From: Geomonas ferrireducens
GTDB lineage: Bacteria > Desulfobacterota > Desulfuromonadia > Geobacterales > Geobacteraceae
Reading direction: 5' to 3'
DNA length: 64,000 nt
NCBI RefSeq assembly: GCF_004917065.1
Contig: NZ_SSYA01000002.1
Coordinates: 907,897-971,896, forward strand
Shown piece by piece: positions 18,830 to 26,900 of the stretch (positions are counted from its first letter, which is position 1; each line of letters begins with the position of its first letter). The position numbers and the translations under genes were made by a program. Under the pieces are notes generated by a model, which ran no database searches, had not been told where the DNA came from, and saw only the letters and a program-made list of their open reading frames with translations.

Positions 18830-19455
18830 GCATGTTGTATCTGTGGCATCCGTCGGTAAGCGGGGACGGCAAGGTCCTCGATTGCATTCTGACGCGTGGG
18901 GATTCGGACCAGATCGGAGGCGGCTCGGAGCGCTTCGTGAGCGCGCTGGCTTCCACACTGGAGATTGGCACCATTCCGCTCAAGTGGTCGATAAAGCCTT
19001 ACCGCTGCAACTTCTACAGCGAGTACTGGTCCGAGGGGGGATGGGAGTCGAGTTGGGACTTCATCTGGCGTGTGACCGTTCATTTCAAGGCCCAAGTGGC
19101 GATACGACCGCTGAAGCTGGGATATCTCGGGATCGACGATATCGACGACTATTCGCCGCTAGTGGAGAGCTACAAGTTCGAGCCCTTTTCGTGCCTGGTC
19201 GCCGGAAGCTTCGCCTCAGAAGAAAAGGCGCGGGAAACGGCGCGGCGCCTCGCTAACGATAAGGAATTGGTAGCGGCAAGAAAGAGTGCGGCGGCCCCGG
19301 ACCCGGTCATACAGGTGGTCCGCGTCGATGAGAAAGCATTCCACCTGCGCGCGGCGCTAGGTTCCGGCGACGCCTCCTTTTTCCAGGGAGAGTACCCCGA
19401 CCTCACGCTCTCCTTTCTCGAGGCCGCCGGGGCGGTGACTCATGTCCAAGGATAG
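18826..19455 (+). CDS. Uncharacterised protein, candidate immunity partner of the preceding toxin
   Basis: A 209-aa protein whose ATG lies within the toxin stop (ATGA at 18826-18829) and whose end overlaps the ATPase gene by 14 nt, so it is translationally coupled on both sides. No signal peptide, membrane segment or recognisable domain is visible. The N-terminus starts MSMLYLWHPSVSGDGKVLD, and there are several aromatic-rich strands (YRCNFYSEYWSEGGWESSW). Composition is mildly acidic. Position directly after a polymorphic toxin-type C-terminus fits an immunity protein; alternatives are a cargo chaperone or an eCIS assembly factor working with the ATPase. Function is inference only; the coding call is firm. 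Confidence 0.75.
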   Translation: MSMLYLWHPSVSGDGKVLDCILTRGDSDQIGGGSERFVSALASTLEIGTIPLKWSIKPYRCNFYSEYWSEGGWESSWDFIWRVTVHFKAQVAIRPLKLGYLGIDDIDDYSPLVESYKFEPFSCLVAGSFASEEKARETARRLANDKELVAARKSAAAPDPVIQVVRVDEKAFHLRAALGSGDASFFQGEYPDLTLSFLEAAGAVTHVQG

Positions 19456-20794
19456 GAAGGCTCAGCACCCAAGCGCGGAAGCGGCGAACCTCGGCCTCGC
19501 CCTGGACTGGATCGAGCAGCTGGTAACGGGCTATCTCGCCCTTCGTTTTGAGCGGGCCGAAAGCTTCGAGCCGCCTCCGCTCGAGTTCTGCAGCGAGGAT
19601 TCGCCGCTGGAGCTCTTCATAAAGAGCCAGGACCCGGGCATGGAGGAATTCGCCGTGGTGATGATGGCGCTGGCACCCCACCTGCGCCCCGGCTTCTACA
19701 ACAGGATACTCGCGCAGTTTCTTCCCGAGGGTGGCGAGGTGCACGAGTTCGGCGGGGCACGCGGCGCTGATCACCGGGCCATCCTCCCTACCGGGGAGAC
19801 CGCCCAATTCATCCTCGCAGGCAATGACGTGCGCAAGAGGATCGAGGTGCAGCGCATGTTCGGCGCGGAGCACTGGTTCGCCAAGAAAAAGGTCGTCTGG
19901 CTCGACACGGTGCGTCCCGGCGAGCCGATGATGAGCGGGCGCCTTTGCATAGACCCGGAACTGGTGGAATGGGTGACCCTCGGCACGGTGGGAAAGCCGC
20001 GCTTCGGCATCGAGTTCCCGGCCCAGGCGATCGAGACGGAGATGGGATGGGAGGACCTGGTGCTGCACCCGGACACGCTGCGCCAGATCCGCGAGATCGA
20101 GAGCTGGGTCCGGCACAAGGACGTCCTCATGGAAGAATGGGGGATGAAGAAGAAGCTGGCGCACGGCTACCGCGCCTTCTTCCACGGCCCCCCCGGCACC
20201 GGCAAGACCCTGACTGCGACGCTGTTGGGAAAGTACACCGGACGGGACGTGTTCCGCATCGATCTGTCGCGGGTGGTTTCCAAGTACATCGGGGAGACCG
20301 AGAAGAACTTGGCCCTTTTGTTCGAGAAGGCCGAGTACAAGGAGTGGATCCTCTTTTTCGATGAAGCCGATGCCCTCTTCGGCAAGAGGACCGACGTTCG
20401 CGACGCCCACGACCGTTTCGCGAACCAGGAGATCTCCTACCTGTTGCAGCGCATCGAGCAGTACCGTGGGCTCGTGATCCTCGCAAGCAACAAGCGCAAC
20501 CAGCTTGACGGGGCCTTCGTGCGGCGTTTCCAGGCCATCATCCACTTTCCCATCCCGCGGCCGGAAGAACGCTACCGGATCTGGAGCGGTGCCTTCCCGC
20601 CGCAGGTTGAGATCGCACCCGAAATCGACTGGCGGCAGATTGCGTCGAAGTACGAGCTCTCCGGCGCCGGGATAATGAACGTCATGCAGTACTGTGCCCT
20701 GGAGGTGTTGGCCGACCAGTCGCGCCGCCTGGATCTCAAAAGGCTGGAAGGGGCGATATTGAGGGAGTACGTGAAGGAAGGAAAGGTCGTGTGA
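19442..20794 (+). CDS. AAA+ ATPase of the eCIS cluster (Afp15-like)
   Basis: A 450-aa protein with an N-terminal helical region of about 200 residues and one AAA+ domain: Walker A GPPGTGKT at 249-256, Walker B ILFFDEADALF near 303, a sensor-1-like VILASNKRNQLD, and an FVRRFQAIIHFPIPRPEER arginine-finger region. AAA+ ATPases of this kind occur in nearly all Afp/PVC-type clusters and are needed for particle assembly or cargo loading rather than contraction recycling as in ClpV. It is the last gene before a convergent gene and a strong inverted repeat, so it probably closes the operon. The ATG at 19442 overlaps the preceding gene by 14 nt. Confidence 0.9.
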   Translation: MSKDRKAQHPSAEAANLGLALDWIEQLVTGYLALRFERAESFEPPPLEFCSEDSPLELFIKSQDPGMEEFAVVMMALAPHLRPGFYNRILAQFLPEGGEVHEFGGARGADHRAILPTGETAQFILAGNDVRKRIEVQRMFGAEHWFAKKKVVWLDTVRPGEPMMSGRLCIDPELVEWVTLGTVGKPRFGIEFPAQAIETEMGWEDLVLHPDTLRQIREIESWVRHKDVLMEEWGMKKKLAHGYRAFFHGPPGTGKTLTATLLGKYTGRDVFRIDLSRVVSKYIGETEKNLALLFEKAEYKEWILFFDEADALFGKRTDVRDAHDRFANQEISYLLQRIEQYRGLVILASNKRNQLDGAFVRRFQAIIHFPIPRPEERYRIWSGAFPPQVEIAPEIDWRQIASKYELSGAGIMNVMQYCALEVLADQSRRLDLKRLEGAILREYVKEGKVV

Positions 20795-20804
20795 AGAAGA
20801 GGCC

Positions 20805-20881
20805 GTTCTAAGTTCTACGTTCTATGTTCTATGTTAGAAGCCTGGTCTTTAACTTAGAACGTAGAACATAGAACGTAGAAC
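20805..20881. repeat. Inverted repeat built from GTTCTAN heptads, between convergent genes
   Basis: Left arm 20805-20836 consists of GTTCTAA, GTTCTAC, GTTCTAT, GTTCTAT and GTTA. Right arm 20850-20881 is the reverse complement with 28 of 32 positions matching. Short GAAG/CTTC flanks extend it. The arms are separated by 13 nt. It lies exactly between the converging ATPase (+) and orphan gene (-), so it could act as a two-way transcription barrier or be a dispersed palindromic element. The two arms differ at the seventh base of each heptad, as expected if it arose from tandem heptads. Confidence 0.75.
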
Positions 20882-20889
20882 CTCGCTTC

Positions 20890-21366
20890 TTAAAACCTTC
20901 TGCTGTCGTATGCCCAGTGCAAAAGCGCCTGGCGCTGCCTGCGGCGGCAGGTGAGCACTCCTTCCGGGCAGTTATTCCTGATCTGGGCGATGTGCCTCGT
21001 CATCGCCTTCCACCGCTTGATCTGCCGCGCGTCATCCGGGCACCTGCGCCCCATATAGTAGCGGCAGTACCACTGAAACCAGCCGCGCGGGTCGTCGCTA
21101 TAGATCCACCCTTTCTCGCGCCAGTACGAAAGCGGCTTCGATGCATTCACCCCGAAAAAGTTGTACTCAGCCACATGCCGCTCGTGACAGAGCCTCGCTT
21201 TCTCAAACCAGTCCTCGGGAAACTCATCCCGGCAATCGGTCATGTACTTGCCGCCAAAAACTCCCATCTCCAGCATCTCTTTAGGCGTCAGATCGGGTTT
21301 GAACTCCGGATTGAAGTTCTCACCAGCCGGCTCGGTACGGTAATAGACGTAGTCTCTCTGCATCAT
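20890..21366 (-). CDS. Small conserved orphan protein, function unknown
   Basis: A 158-aa protein, start chosen at the first of two adjacent ATGs (21366, 21363) because the family-like sequence begins there; a longer frame to 21534 runs into the moeA gene and is Val/Leu-rich without pattern. Dense Trp, Tyr and Arg motifs stand out: LTPKEMLEMGVFGGKYMTDC, EFPEDWFEKA, KPLSYWREKGWI, DPRGWFQWYCRYYMGRR and RRRQRQALLHWAYD. The five cysteines and ordered aromatics look like a compact, strongly constrained soluble fold. I recognise no enzyme motif and no signal peptide. It is divergent from moeA with 146 nt between the starts. No strong ribosome site is visible. Confidence 0.75.
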   Translation of the reverse strand: MMQRDYVYYRTEPAGENFNPEFKPDLTPKEMLEMGVFGGKYMTDCRDEFPEDWFEKARLCHERHVAEYNFFGVNASKPLSYWREKGWIYSDDPRGWFQWYCRYYMGRRCPDDARQIKRWKAMTRHIAQIRNNCPEGVLTCRRRQRQALLHWAYDSRRF

Positions 21367-21403
21367 GTCATTGACACAAACACGAATCTTTTTCACTTTG
21401 ACT

Positions 21404-21430
21404 TTGACTCTCCATGGAAAGCGGTAGAAT
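21404..21430 (+). promoter_or_regulatory. Possible moeA promoter
   Basis: TTGACT at 21404-21409 and TAGAAT at 21425-21430 resemble sigma-70 elements, but the spacer is only 15 nt, shorter than usual. The position about 80 nt before the moeA ATG, in the divergent gap, is reasonable. Low confidence. Confidence 0.3.
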
Positions 21431-21512
21431 ATCCCGACAAAATGTACAGTGACCGGCTGCAGTGTCAAGCAGAGGAACAGGCATATATTCACATTCAGGA
21501 GGCAGCGTCGCC

Positions 21513-22727
21513 ATGGTGAGTATCGAAGAAGCACAGCGGATCATCCTGGAACAGATCGTTCCGCTCGAGATCGAGAAAGTGACCGTCTTCCACGGACTGA
21601 ACCGCATCACGCCTGAGGATCACATAGCACCGTGGGACATCCCCGCCGCGGACAACTCGGCGATGGACGGCTTCGCCTTTCTCCACTCGTCGGTCCAGAA
21701 CAACCGGCTGAGCGTCTGCGGCTTTCTCCCCGCCGGTGAAGTGCGCAGCGAGGCGGTGCCGCCGGGTAGCGCGGTGCGCATCATGACCGGTGCCCCGATC
21801 CCGCCGGGGTGCGACACCGTGGTGCCGATCGAGGACGTGGAAACGGACGGCGACGCCATCGTCATCCGAGGCAAGGTGAAAGCAGGCGACCATGTCCGCC
21901 GGCGCGGCGAGGACATCTCCCGCGGCGACGTCGTCATCCCGACCGGCTCGCTCTTGCGCCCGCAGGAGATCGGCATGCTATCCGCCATGGGCAACACCTC
22001 GCTCGCCGTGTACCGGCGCACCCGCGTCGCCATCCTCGCCACCGGCGACGAACTTCTCGAGCCCGGGGCCACGCCCGAACCGGGCAAACTCATCAACAGC
22101 AACAGCTACAGCCTGGCCGCACAGGTGCTCGACGCCGGCGGCGACCCGGTGCTCCTCGGTATCGCCACCGACAACCTCGAGGCCACCTGCGAAAAGATAA
22201 GAGCGGGGCTCAACGCGGACTTCCTTGTCATAACCGGCGGGGTCTCGGTCGGCGACCGCGACTTCGTGAAGGCGGCCATCGAGGAGTTGGGCGGCAGCGT
22301 GAACTTCTGGAAGGTGAACATGAAGCCGGGCAAGCCGCTCGCCTACGCGACGCTGCAGGGGAAACCCGTCTTCGCCCTTCCCGGCAACCCGGTGGCGGCC
22401 ATGGTTTCGTTCGAGCTTTTCGTGCGCCCTTCCCTTTTGAAGGCGATGGGGCACCGGCGCGTGTTCCGGCCGACGGTCCTGGCCGAGTTGCAGGAGCCTG
22501 CGGTCAACAAGGGAACCCGCCCCCACCTCGTGCGCGGCATAGTGTCGAAGTGCGACGGGCGTTATCTCGTCTCCACCACCGGGAACCAAAGCTCGGGGCG
22601 TCTTTCCTCACTCACCCTGGGCAACGGCCTCATGAAGCTCGCGCCGGAATCCAGGATTGAGCCCGGCAACGAGGTGGAGGTCATGCTGCTCGACCGCAAT
22701 TTCGAGATGGGCCTGTTGCAGGAGTAA
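21513..22727 (+). CDS. moeA: Molybdopterin molybdenumtransferase MoeA
   Basis: A 404-aa protein with AGGAGG (21497-21502) 10 nt before the ATG at 21513. Family motifs are clear: PAADNSAMDGFAF, a VRIMTGAPIPPGCDTVVPIE substrate loop, the MoCF-type VAILATGDELLEPG and SNSYSLAAQ, the FLVITGGVSVGDRDFVK nucleotide/cofactor loop, and KPGKPLAYATLQGKPVFALPG. MoeA inserts molybdate into adenylylated molybdopterin in the cytoplasm to make Mo cofactor. Full length for the family (E. coli about 411). The nar operon just downstream encodes a Mo-bisMGD enzyme, so the neighbourhood makes functional sense, but a terminator separates the two units. Confidence 0.95.
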   Translation: MVSIEEAQRIILEQIVPLEIEKVTVFHGLNRITPEDHIAPWDIPAADNSAMDGFAFLHSSVQNNRLSVCGFLPAGEVRSEAVPPGSAVRIMTGAPIPPGCDTVVPIEDVETDGDAIVIRGKVKAGDHVRRRGEDISRGDVVIPTGSLLRPQEIGMLSAMGNTSLAVYRRTRVAILATGDELLEPGATPEPGKLINSNSYSLAAQVLDAGGDPVLLGIATDNLEATCEKIRAGLNADFLVITGGVSVGDRDFVKAAIEELGGSVNFWKVNMKPGKPLAYATLQGKPVFALPGNPVAAMVSFELFVRPSLLKAMGHRRVFRPTVLAELQEPAVNKGTRPHLVRGIVSKCDGRYLVSTTGNQSSGRLSSLTLGNGLMKLAPESRIEPGNEVEVMLLDRNFEMGLLQE

Positions 22728-22773
22728 CCCGGACCGTTCCGTCTCTCCCATCCAGAGCTCCCCTCCCCTTTCC

Positions 22774-22815
22774 GAGGCGACCGTCGCTACGTGAACGACG
22801 GCCGCCTCCATTTTT
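22774..22815 (+). terminator. Intrinsic terminator after moeA
   Basis: GAGGCGACCGTCG (22774-22786) pairs with CGACGGCCGCCTC (22796-22808) with one mismatch across a 9-nt loop, followed by CATTTTT. It lies 47 nt after the moeA stop on the same strand. Confidence 0.85.
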
Positions 22816-22976
22816 CCGCTTCAACCTGCAAATCCTCTTCATCTTGTTATAATTAGCACCCGATCCTTCCAGGCCTAATTAACTAAATGTCCCCTGCTAC
22901 ATTTTTCCCAGGATCGGTCTTGCTCGCGGTATCGCCTCAGTCCGCGAAGCGCAGGAATGCAGCCTTATCGCTTTTT

Positions 22977-23018
22977 TTGATCTAGGTCAAAATTATCGAC
23001 AGAATAGTGTTCTAGAGT
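22977..23018 (+). promoter_or_regulatory. FNR/DNR-type site and -10 element for the nar operon
   Basis: TTGATCTAGGTCAA (22977-22990) matches the FNR-family consensus TTGAT-N4-ATCAA at 9 of 10 fixed positions. TAGAGT at 23013-23018 is a plausible -10; its first base lies 29.5 nt from the site centre, which puts the start near 23025 and the site near -41.5, the class II activator arrangement. No -35 is needed in that design. The rest of the 384-nt gap 22728-23111 holds the moeA terminator, an 8-bp inverted repeat (22860-22867 with 22910-22917) and a ribosome site AAGGAG before 23112. Confidence 0.7.
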
Positions 23019-23111
23019 CGTCTTGCTCCGAAACCTTTACACTACCGGGCCGAAGGCTTCCTCAAGAGCCCCTCCCCGTACAACCAACCTGGAAGCACAA
23101 GGAGAAAATCC

Positions 23112-23936
23112 ATGCAGCCTGCCTTTTCAAAACTCGGCCGTTTGATTTTGTCGATGACATTGGTGCTTTTCGCCTCGGGAACCGTTCGCGCCGATGCGGG
23201 CAAGGACCTTTTCGACAAGATGTGTGCCTCCTGTCACAGTATCGGCGGCGGTGACGGGGCCGGCCCCGATCTCAAAGGGGTGGGTGCCAAGCACTCCTCC
23301 GATTGGCTGGTGCAGATCATCACCGACCCGGCGAAGCTCACCGCATCGAAGGACCCGGCTCAGGCCGAGCTCGTGAAAAAGTACGGCATGGAGATGCCGG
23401 GCCTCGGGGTGAGCCGCCCGGATGCCGAGAAGATCGTCGCCTTCCTGGGTGGCGGCGCTCCCGCGCCGGGCGCCGCTGCGGGTTCCGCTGCGCCAGGTAG
23501 TGCTTCCGCTCCGGCGGAAACCAAGGCCGCCCCGCCTGCCGAGGTCGTGGTCACCAAGGAGCTCCTCGCGACGGGACGGGACCTCTTCACCGGAAAACAG
23601 CGCTTCGCCAAAGGGGGCGCCCCTTGCGTCTCCTGCCATCACTTCGACTATCCCGGGATCCACAGCGGAGCCCTTGCCGCCGACCTTACCGGTCTCTACA
23701 GCAAGATGGGCGAGAACAGCGTGCGCGGCGTGCTGAAAAGCCTCAACTTCCCTGTGATGAAAAAGATCTACGCGGACCGCCCGCTGACCGAGGATGAGGC
23801 GACCGCGCTCACCGCGCTTTTCAAGGACGCCTCCGCCCGAAAGCAGGCCCAAAGTGATCCCTACCCCATTGCCGGCCTTGGCTTCTTTGCCTTCTGCCTT
23901 ATCGCCGCGCTCGCCTTCAAGAGGAGATACAAATAA
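23112..23936 (+). CDS. Membrane-anchored dihaem cytochrome c of the nitrate reductase operon (NarC-like)
   Basis: A 274-aa protein with a cleavable-type signal peptide (KLGRLILSMTLVLFASGTVRA) and two haem c sites, CASCH at 38-42 and CVSCH at 172-176, each in its own mono-haem cytochrome domain. An Ala/Pro/Gly-rich hinge at about 115-140 separates them. The C-terminus has one transmembrane helix (AGLGFFAFCLIAALAF) ending in basic KRRYK. It is therefore periplasmic and anchored. Some nar operons (Thermus, several delta-proteobacteria) carry a dihaem NarC that links quinol oxidation or NarI maturation to the complex; that role is inferred here. The stop overlaps the narG start (TAATG). Confidence 0.88.
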   Translation: MQPAFSKLGRLILSMTLVLFASGTVRADAGKDLFDKMCASCHSIGGGDGAGPDLKGVGAKHSSDWLVQIITDPAKLTASKDPAQAELVKKYGMEMPGLGVSRPDAEKIVAFLGGGAPAPGAAAGSAAPGSASAPAETKAAPPAEVVVTKELLATGRDLFTGKQRFAKGGAPCVSCHHFDYPGIHSGALAADLTGLYSKMGENSVRGVLKSLNFPVMKKIYADRPLTEDEATALTALFKDASARKQAQSDPYPIAGLGFFAFCLIAALAFKRRYK

Positions 23937-26900
23937 TGTCACACGACAGGATCAAGGACGAACGTTCCCCGCAAAACCGGCAATGGGAGGAGTTCTACCG
24001 CAACCGCCACCAGTACGACAAGGTGGTGCGCAGCACCCACGGCGTCAACTGTACCGGCGGCTGTAGCTGGATGGTGCACGTGAAGGACGGCATCGTCGGC
24101 TGGGAGCTGCAGGCGAACGACTACCCGCAGTTCGACGGCACCATCCCGAACCACGAGCCACGCGGATGCACGCGCGGCATCACCTTCTCCTGGTACCTCT
24201 ACAGCCCGCTGAGGGTTAAGCACCCCTACTTGCGCGGCGCGCTGCTCGATCGCTGGATCGAGGCGAGAAAGCTCCACGCAGACCCGGTGGACGCCTGGGC
24301 GAGCATCGTCGAGGACAAGGAGAAACGCGCATCCTACACCGGACAGCGCGGCATGGGTGGTTTCAGGCGCGGCGACTGGGATACCGTGACCGAGATCATC
24401 GCCGCCTCCAACATCTACACCGCGAAGAAGCACGGCCCGGACCGCGTCGTCGGATTTTCCCCCATTCCCGCCATGTCGATGATCAGCTATGCGGCGGGAA
24501 CGCGCTTCCTGCAGCTCTTCGGCGGCGTCGCCATGAGCTTCTACGACTGGTACTGCGACCTTCCCCCCGCCTCCCCACAGGTCTGGGGCGAGCAGACTGA
24601 CGTGAATGAGTCGGCGGACTGGTACAACGCCTCCTACATCGTCCTTTGCGGCTCCAACGTCCCGATGACCCGCACCCCGGACGCCCACTACCTGACCGAG
24701 GCGCGCTACCGCGGCACCAAGGTGGTGGTGATGTCGCCGGACTTCTCCATAGCGACCAAGTTCGCCGACGCCTGGCTCCCGGTGGAACAGGGGCACGACG
24801 GCGCCTTCTGGATGGCGGTGAACCACGTGCTCCTCAAGGAGTTCTACGCCGAGCGCGAGGTCCCCTTCTTCAAAGACTACGTCACCAAGTACACCGATTT
24901 CCCTTTCCTCGTGCAGCTAACGGAACAGGACGGCGTCTGGCGCCAGGGTGAACTGGTGCGCGCCGCCCAGTTCGAGCGCTCGGCAAACCTCGAACATGCG
25001 GAATGGTGCCTGTGCGTTGCGGATCAGGACGGCTCGGTGCGAGTCCCCAACGGGAGCCTCGGCACGCGCTGGAGCAAACAGGAGGGAAACTGGAACCTCG
25101 AGATGAAGGACGTGGTGGACGGCGGCGCGATCAACCCAGCCCTCACCTTCCTTGGGGGGGAGACCCGCAGGGTCCTCTTCCGTTTCGAGGGGGAAACCGA
25201 TGCGGTCCGCGAGGTCCCGGTGCAGCGCGTCACCACCGACAAGGGCGAGATCGTGGTCACCACGGTCTTCGACCTTTTGATGGCGCAGTTCGGCGTCTCC
25301 CGCGGCCTTTCCGGTGACTACCCGGCCGGGTACCATTCCGAGCTTCCCTTCACCCCGAAATGGCAGGAAAAGCACACCGGCATCGACGCCGAGACGGTTC
25401 TGAAGATCGCACGCGAATGGGGCGAGAACGGCGAGAAGAGCAACGGGCGCAACATGGTCATCATCGGCGCTGGCGTGAACCACTGGTACCACCAAGACCT
25501 CATCTATCGCGCCGCGATCACCGCCCTCATCCTGACCGGGAGCGTCGGGAGAAACGGCGCAGGCCTTGCCCATTACGTCGGGCAGGAGAAGGTCCAACCG
25601 CTCTCCCCCTGGACCTCCATCGCCATGGCGCACGACTGGATCAAGGGTTCCCGTCTGCAGAACACCCCGAGCTTTTGGTACATGCACTCGGACCAGTGGC
25701 GCTACGACCGCAGCTTCGTGGATTACTTCAAGCCGGAGACCGGCGAGAAAATGCCGGTGCACGCCGCGGACTTCAACGCGAAAGCGGTGCGGCTTGGCTG
25801 GCTCCCCTTCGCCCCGCATTTCAACGAGAACCCCCTTTCGCTCATGAAACAGGCGAAGGAGGCGGGGTGCGAGGACGACGCGGCGACGCGCGCGTGGCTC
25901 GTGCAGCGCCTTAAAAGCGGCACCACCCGCTTCGCCATCGAGGACCCGGACGCCGAGGGGAACTGCCCCAAGGTGTGGTTCATCTGGCGCGGCAACGCGA
26001 TCTCGGCAAGCGCCAAGGGGCACGAGTTCTTCCTGAAGCACGTGCTCGGCGCCCCGAACGCGAGCTGCACCGCGCGCGAGGCCGCCAAGGGCGAGGTGCA
26101 GGACATCGTCTGGCACGAAAAGGCCCCCGAGGGGAAGGTCGACCTCGTCGTCGATCTCAACTTCAGGATGGACACCTCGACCATGTACTCGGACATCGTC
26201 CTTCCGGCGGCGACCTGGTACGAGAAGAGTGACCTGAACACCACCGACATGCACTCCTTCGTGAACTGCATGGACGCGGCGGTCCCCCCTTCCTGGGAAT
26301 CCAAGTCGGACTGGAAGATCTTCACCATGATCGCCAAGAAGGTGAGCGAACTCGCCGCGACGCACCTCCCCGAGCCGGTACGCGACGTGATCGCCGCACC
26401 GCTTTTGCACGACACCCCGGGCGAGATCGCACAGCGCACGGTAAAGGACTGGAAACTCGGCGAGTGTGAGCCGGTGCCGGGCAAGACCATGCCCAACCTC
26501 GCCATCGTCGAGCGGGACTACGTGAACCTCTACAACCGCTACCTTTCGGTAGGGCCCGAGATCGGGCACCTCGGTTCGCACGGAAACTACTACGACGCCA
26601 ATGACGAACACGAGAAACTGCGGGAAACCCTTCCCAACCGTAGCTGGAACGGCAAGAGCTTCATCGACATCGCCGACGAGAAGGTGGTGGCGGACGTGAT
26701 CCTGTCGCTTGCCCCCGAGACCAACGGGGAACTAGCGCACCGCGCCTACCGCAACCTGGAGAAGAGGGTCGGCAAGCCGCTCGCGCAGCTAGCCGAAGGG
26801 TCGCGCGATGTGCGGATCAAATGGGAGGACGTGACCCAGAAACCGCGCCGGGTGCTGAACTCCCCGATCTGGAGCGGGCTCGTGAACGGCGGTCGCCCGT

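Noticed and set aside
20805-20881. CRISPR-like array
   Set aside because: The units are 7 bp with no spacers and form one inverted repeat.
21367-21534. N-terminal extension of the orphan gene to 21534
   Set aside because: It would overlap the moeA start and its sequence is Leu/Val-rich without the motif density of the rest.
22848-22853. Sigma-70 promoter at TATAAT
   Set aside because: No -35-like hexamer lies 16-18 nt upstream; retained only as an unexplained feature of the gap.
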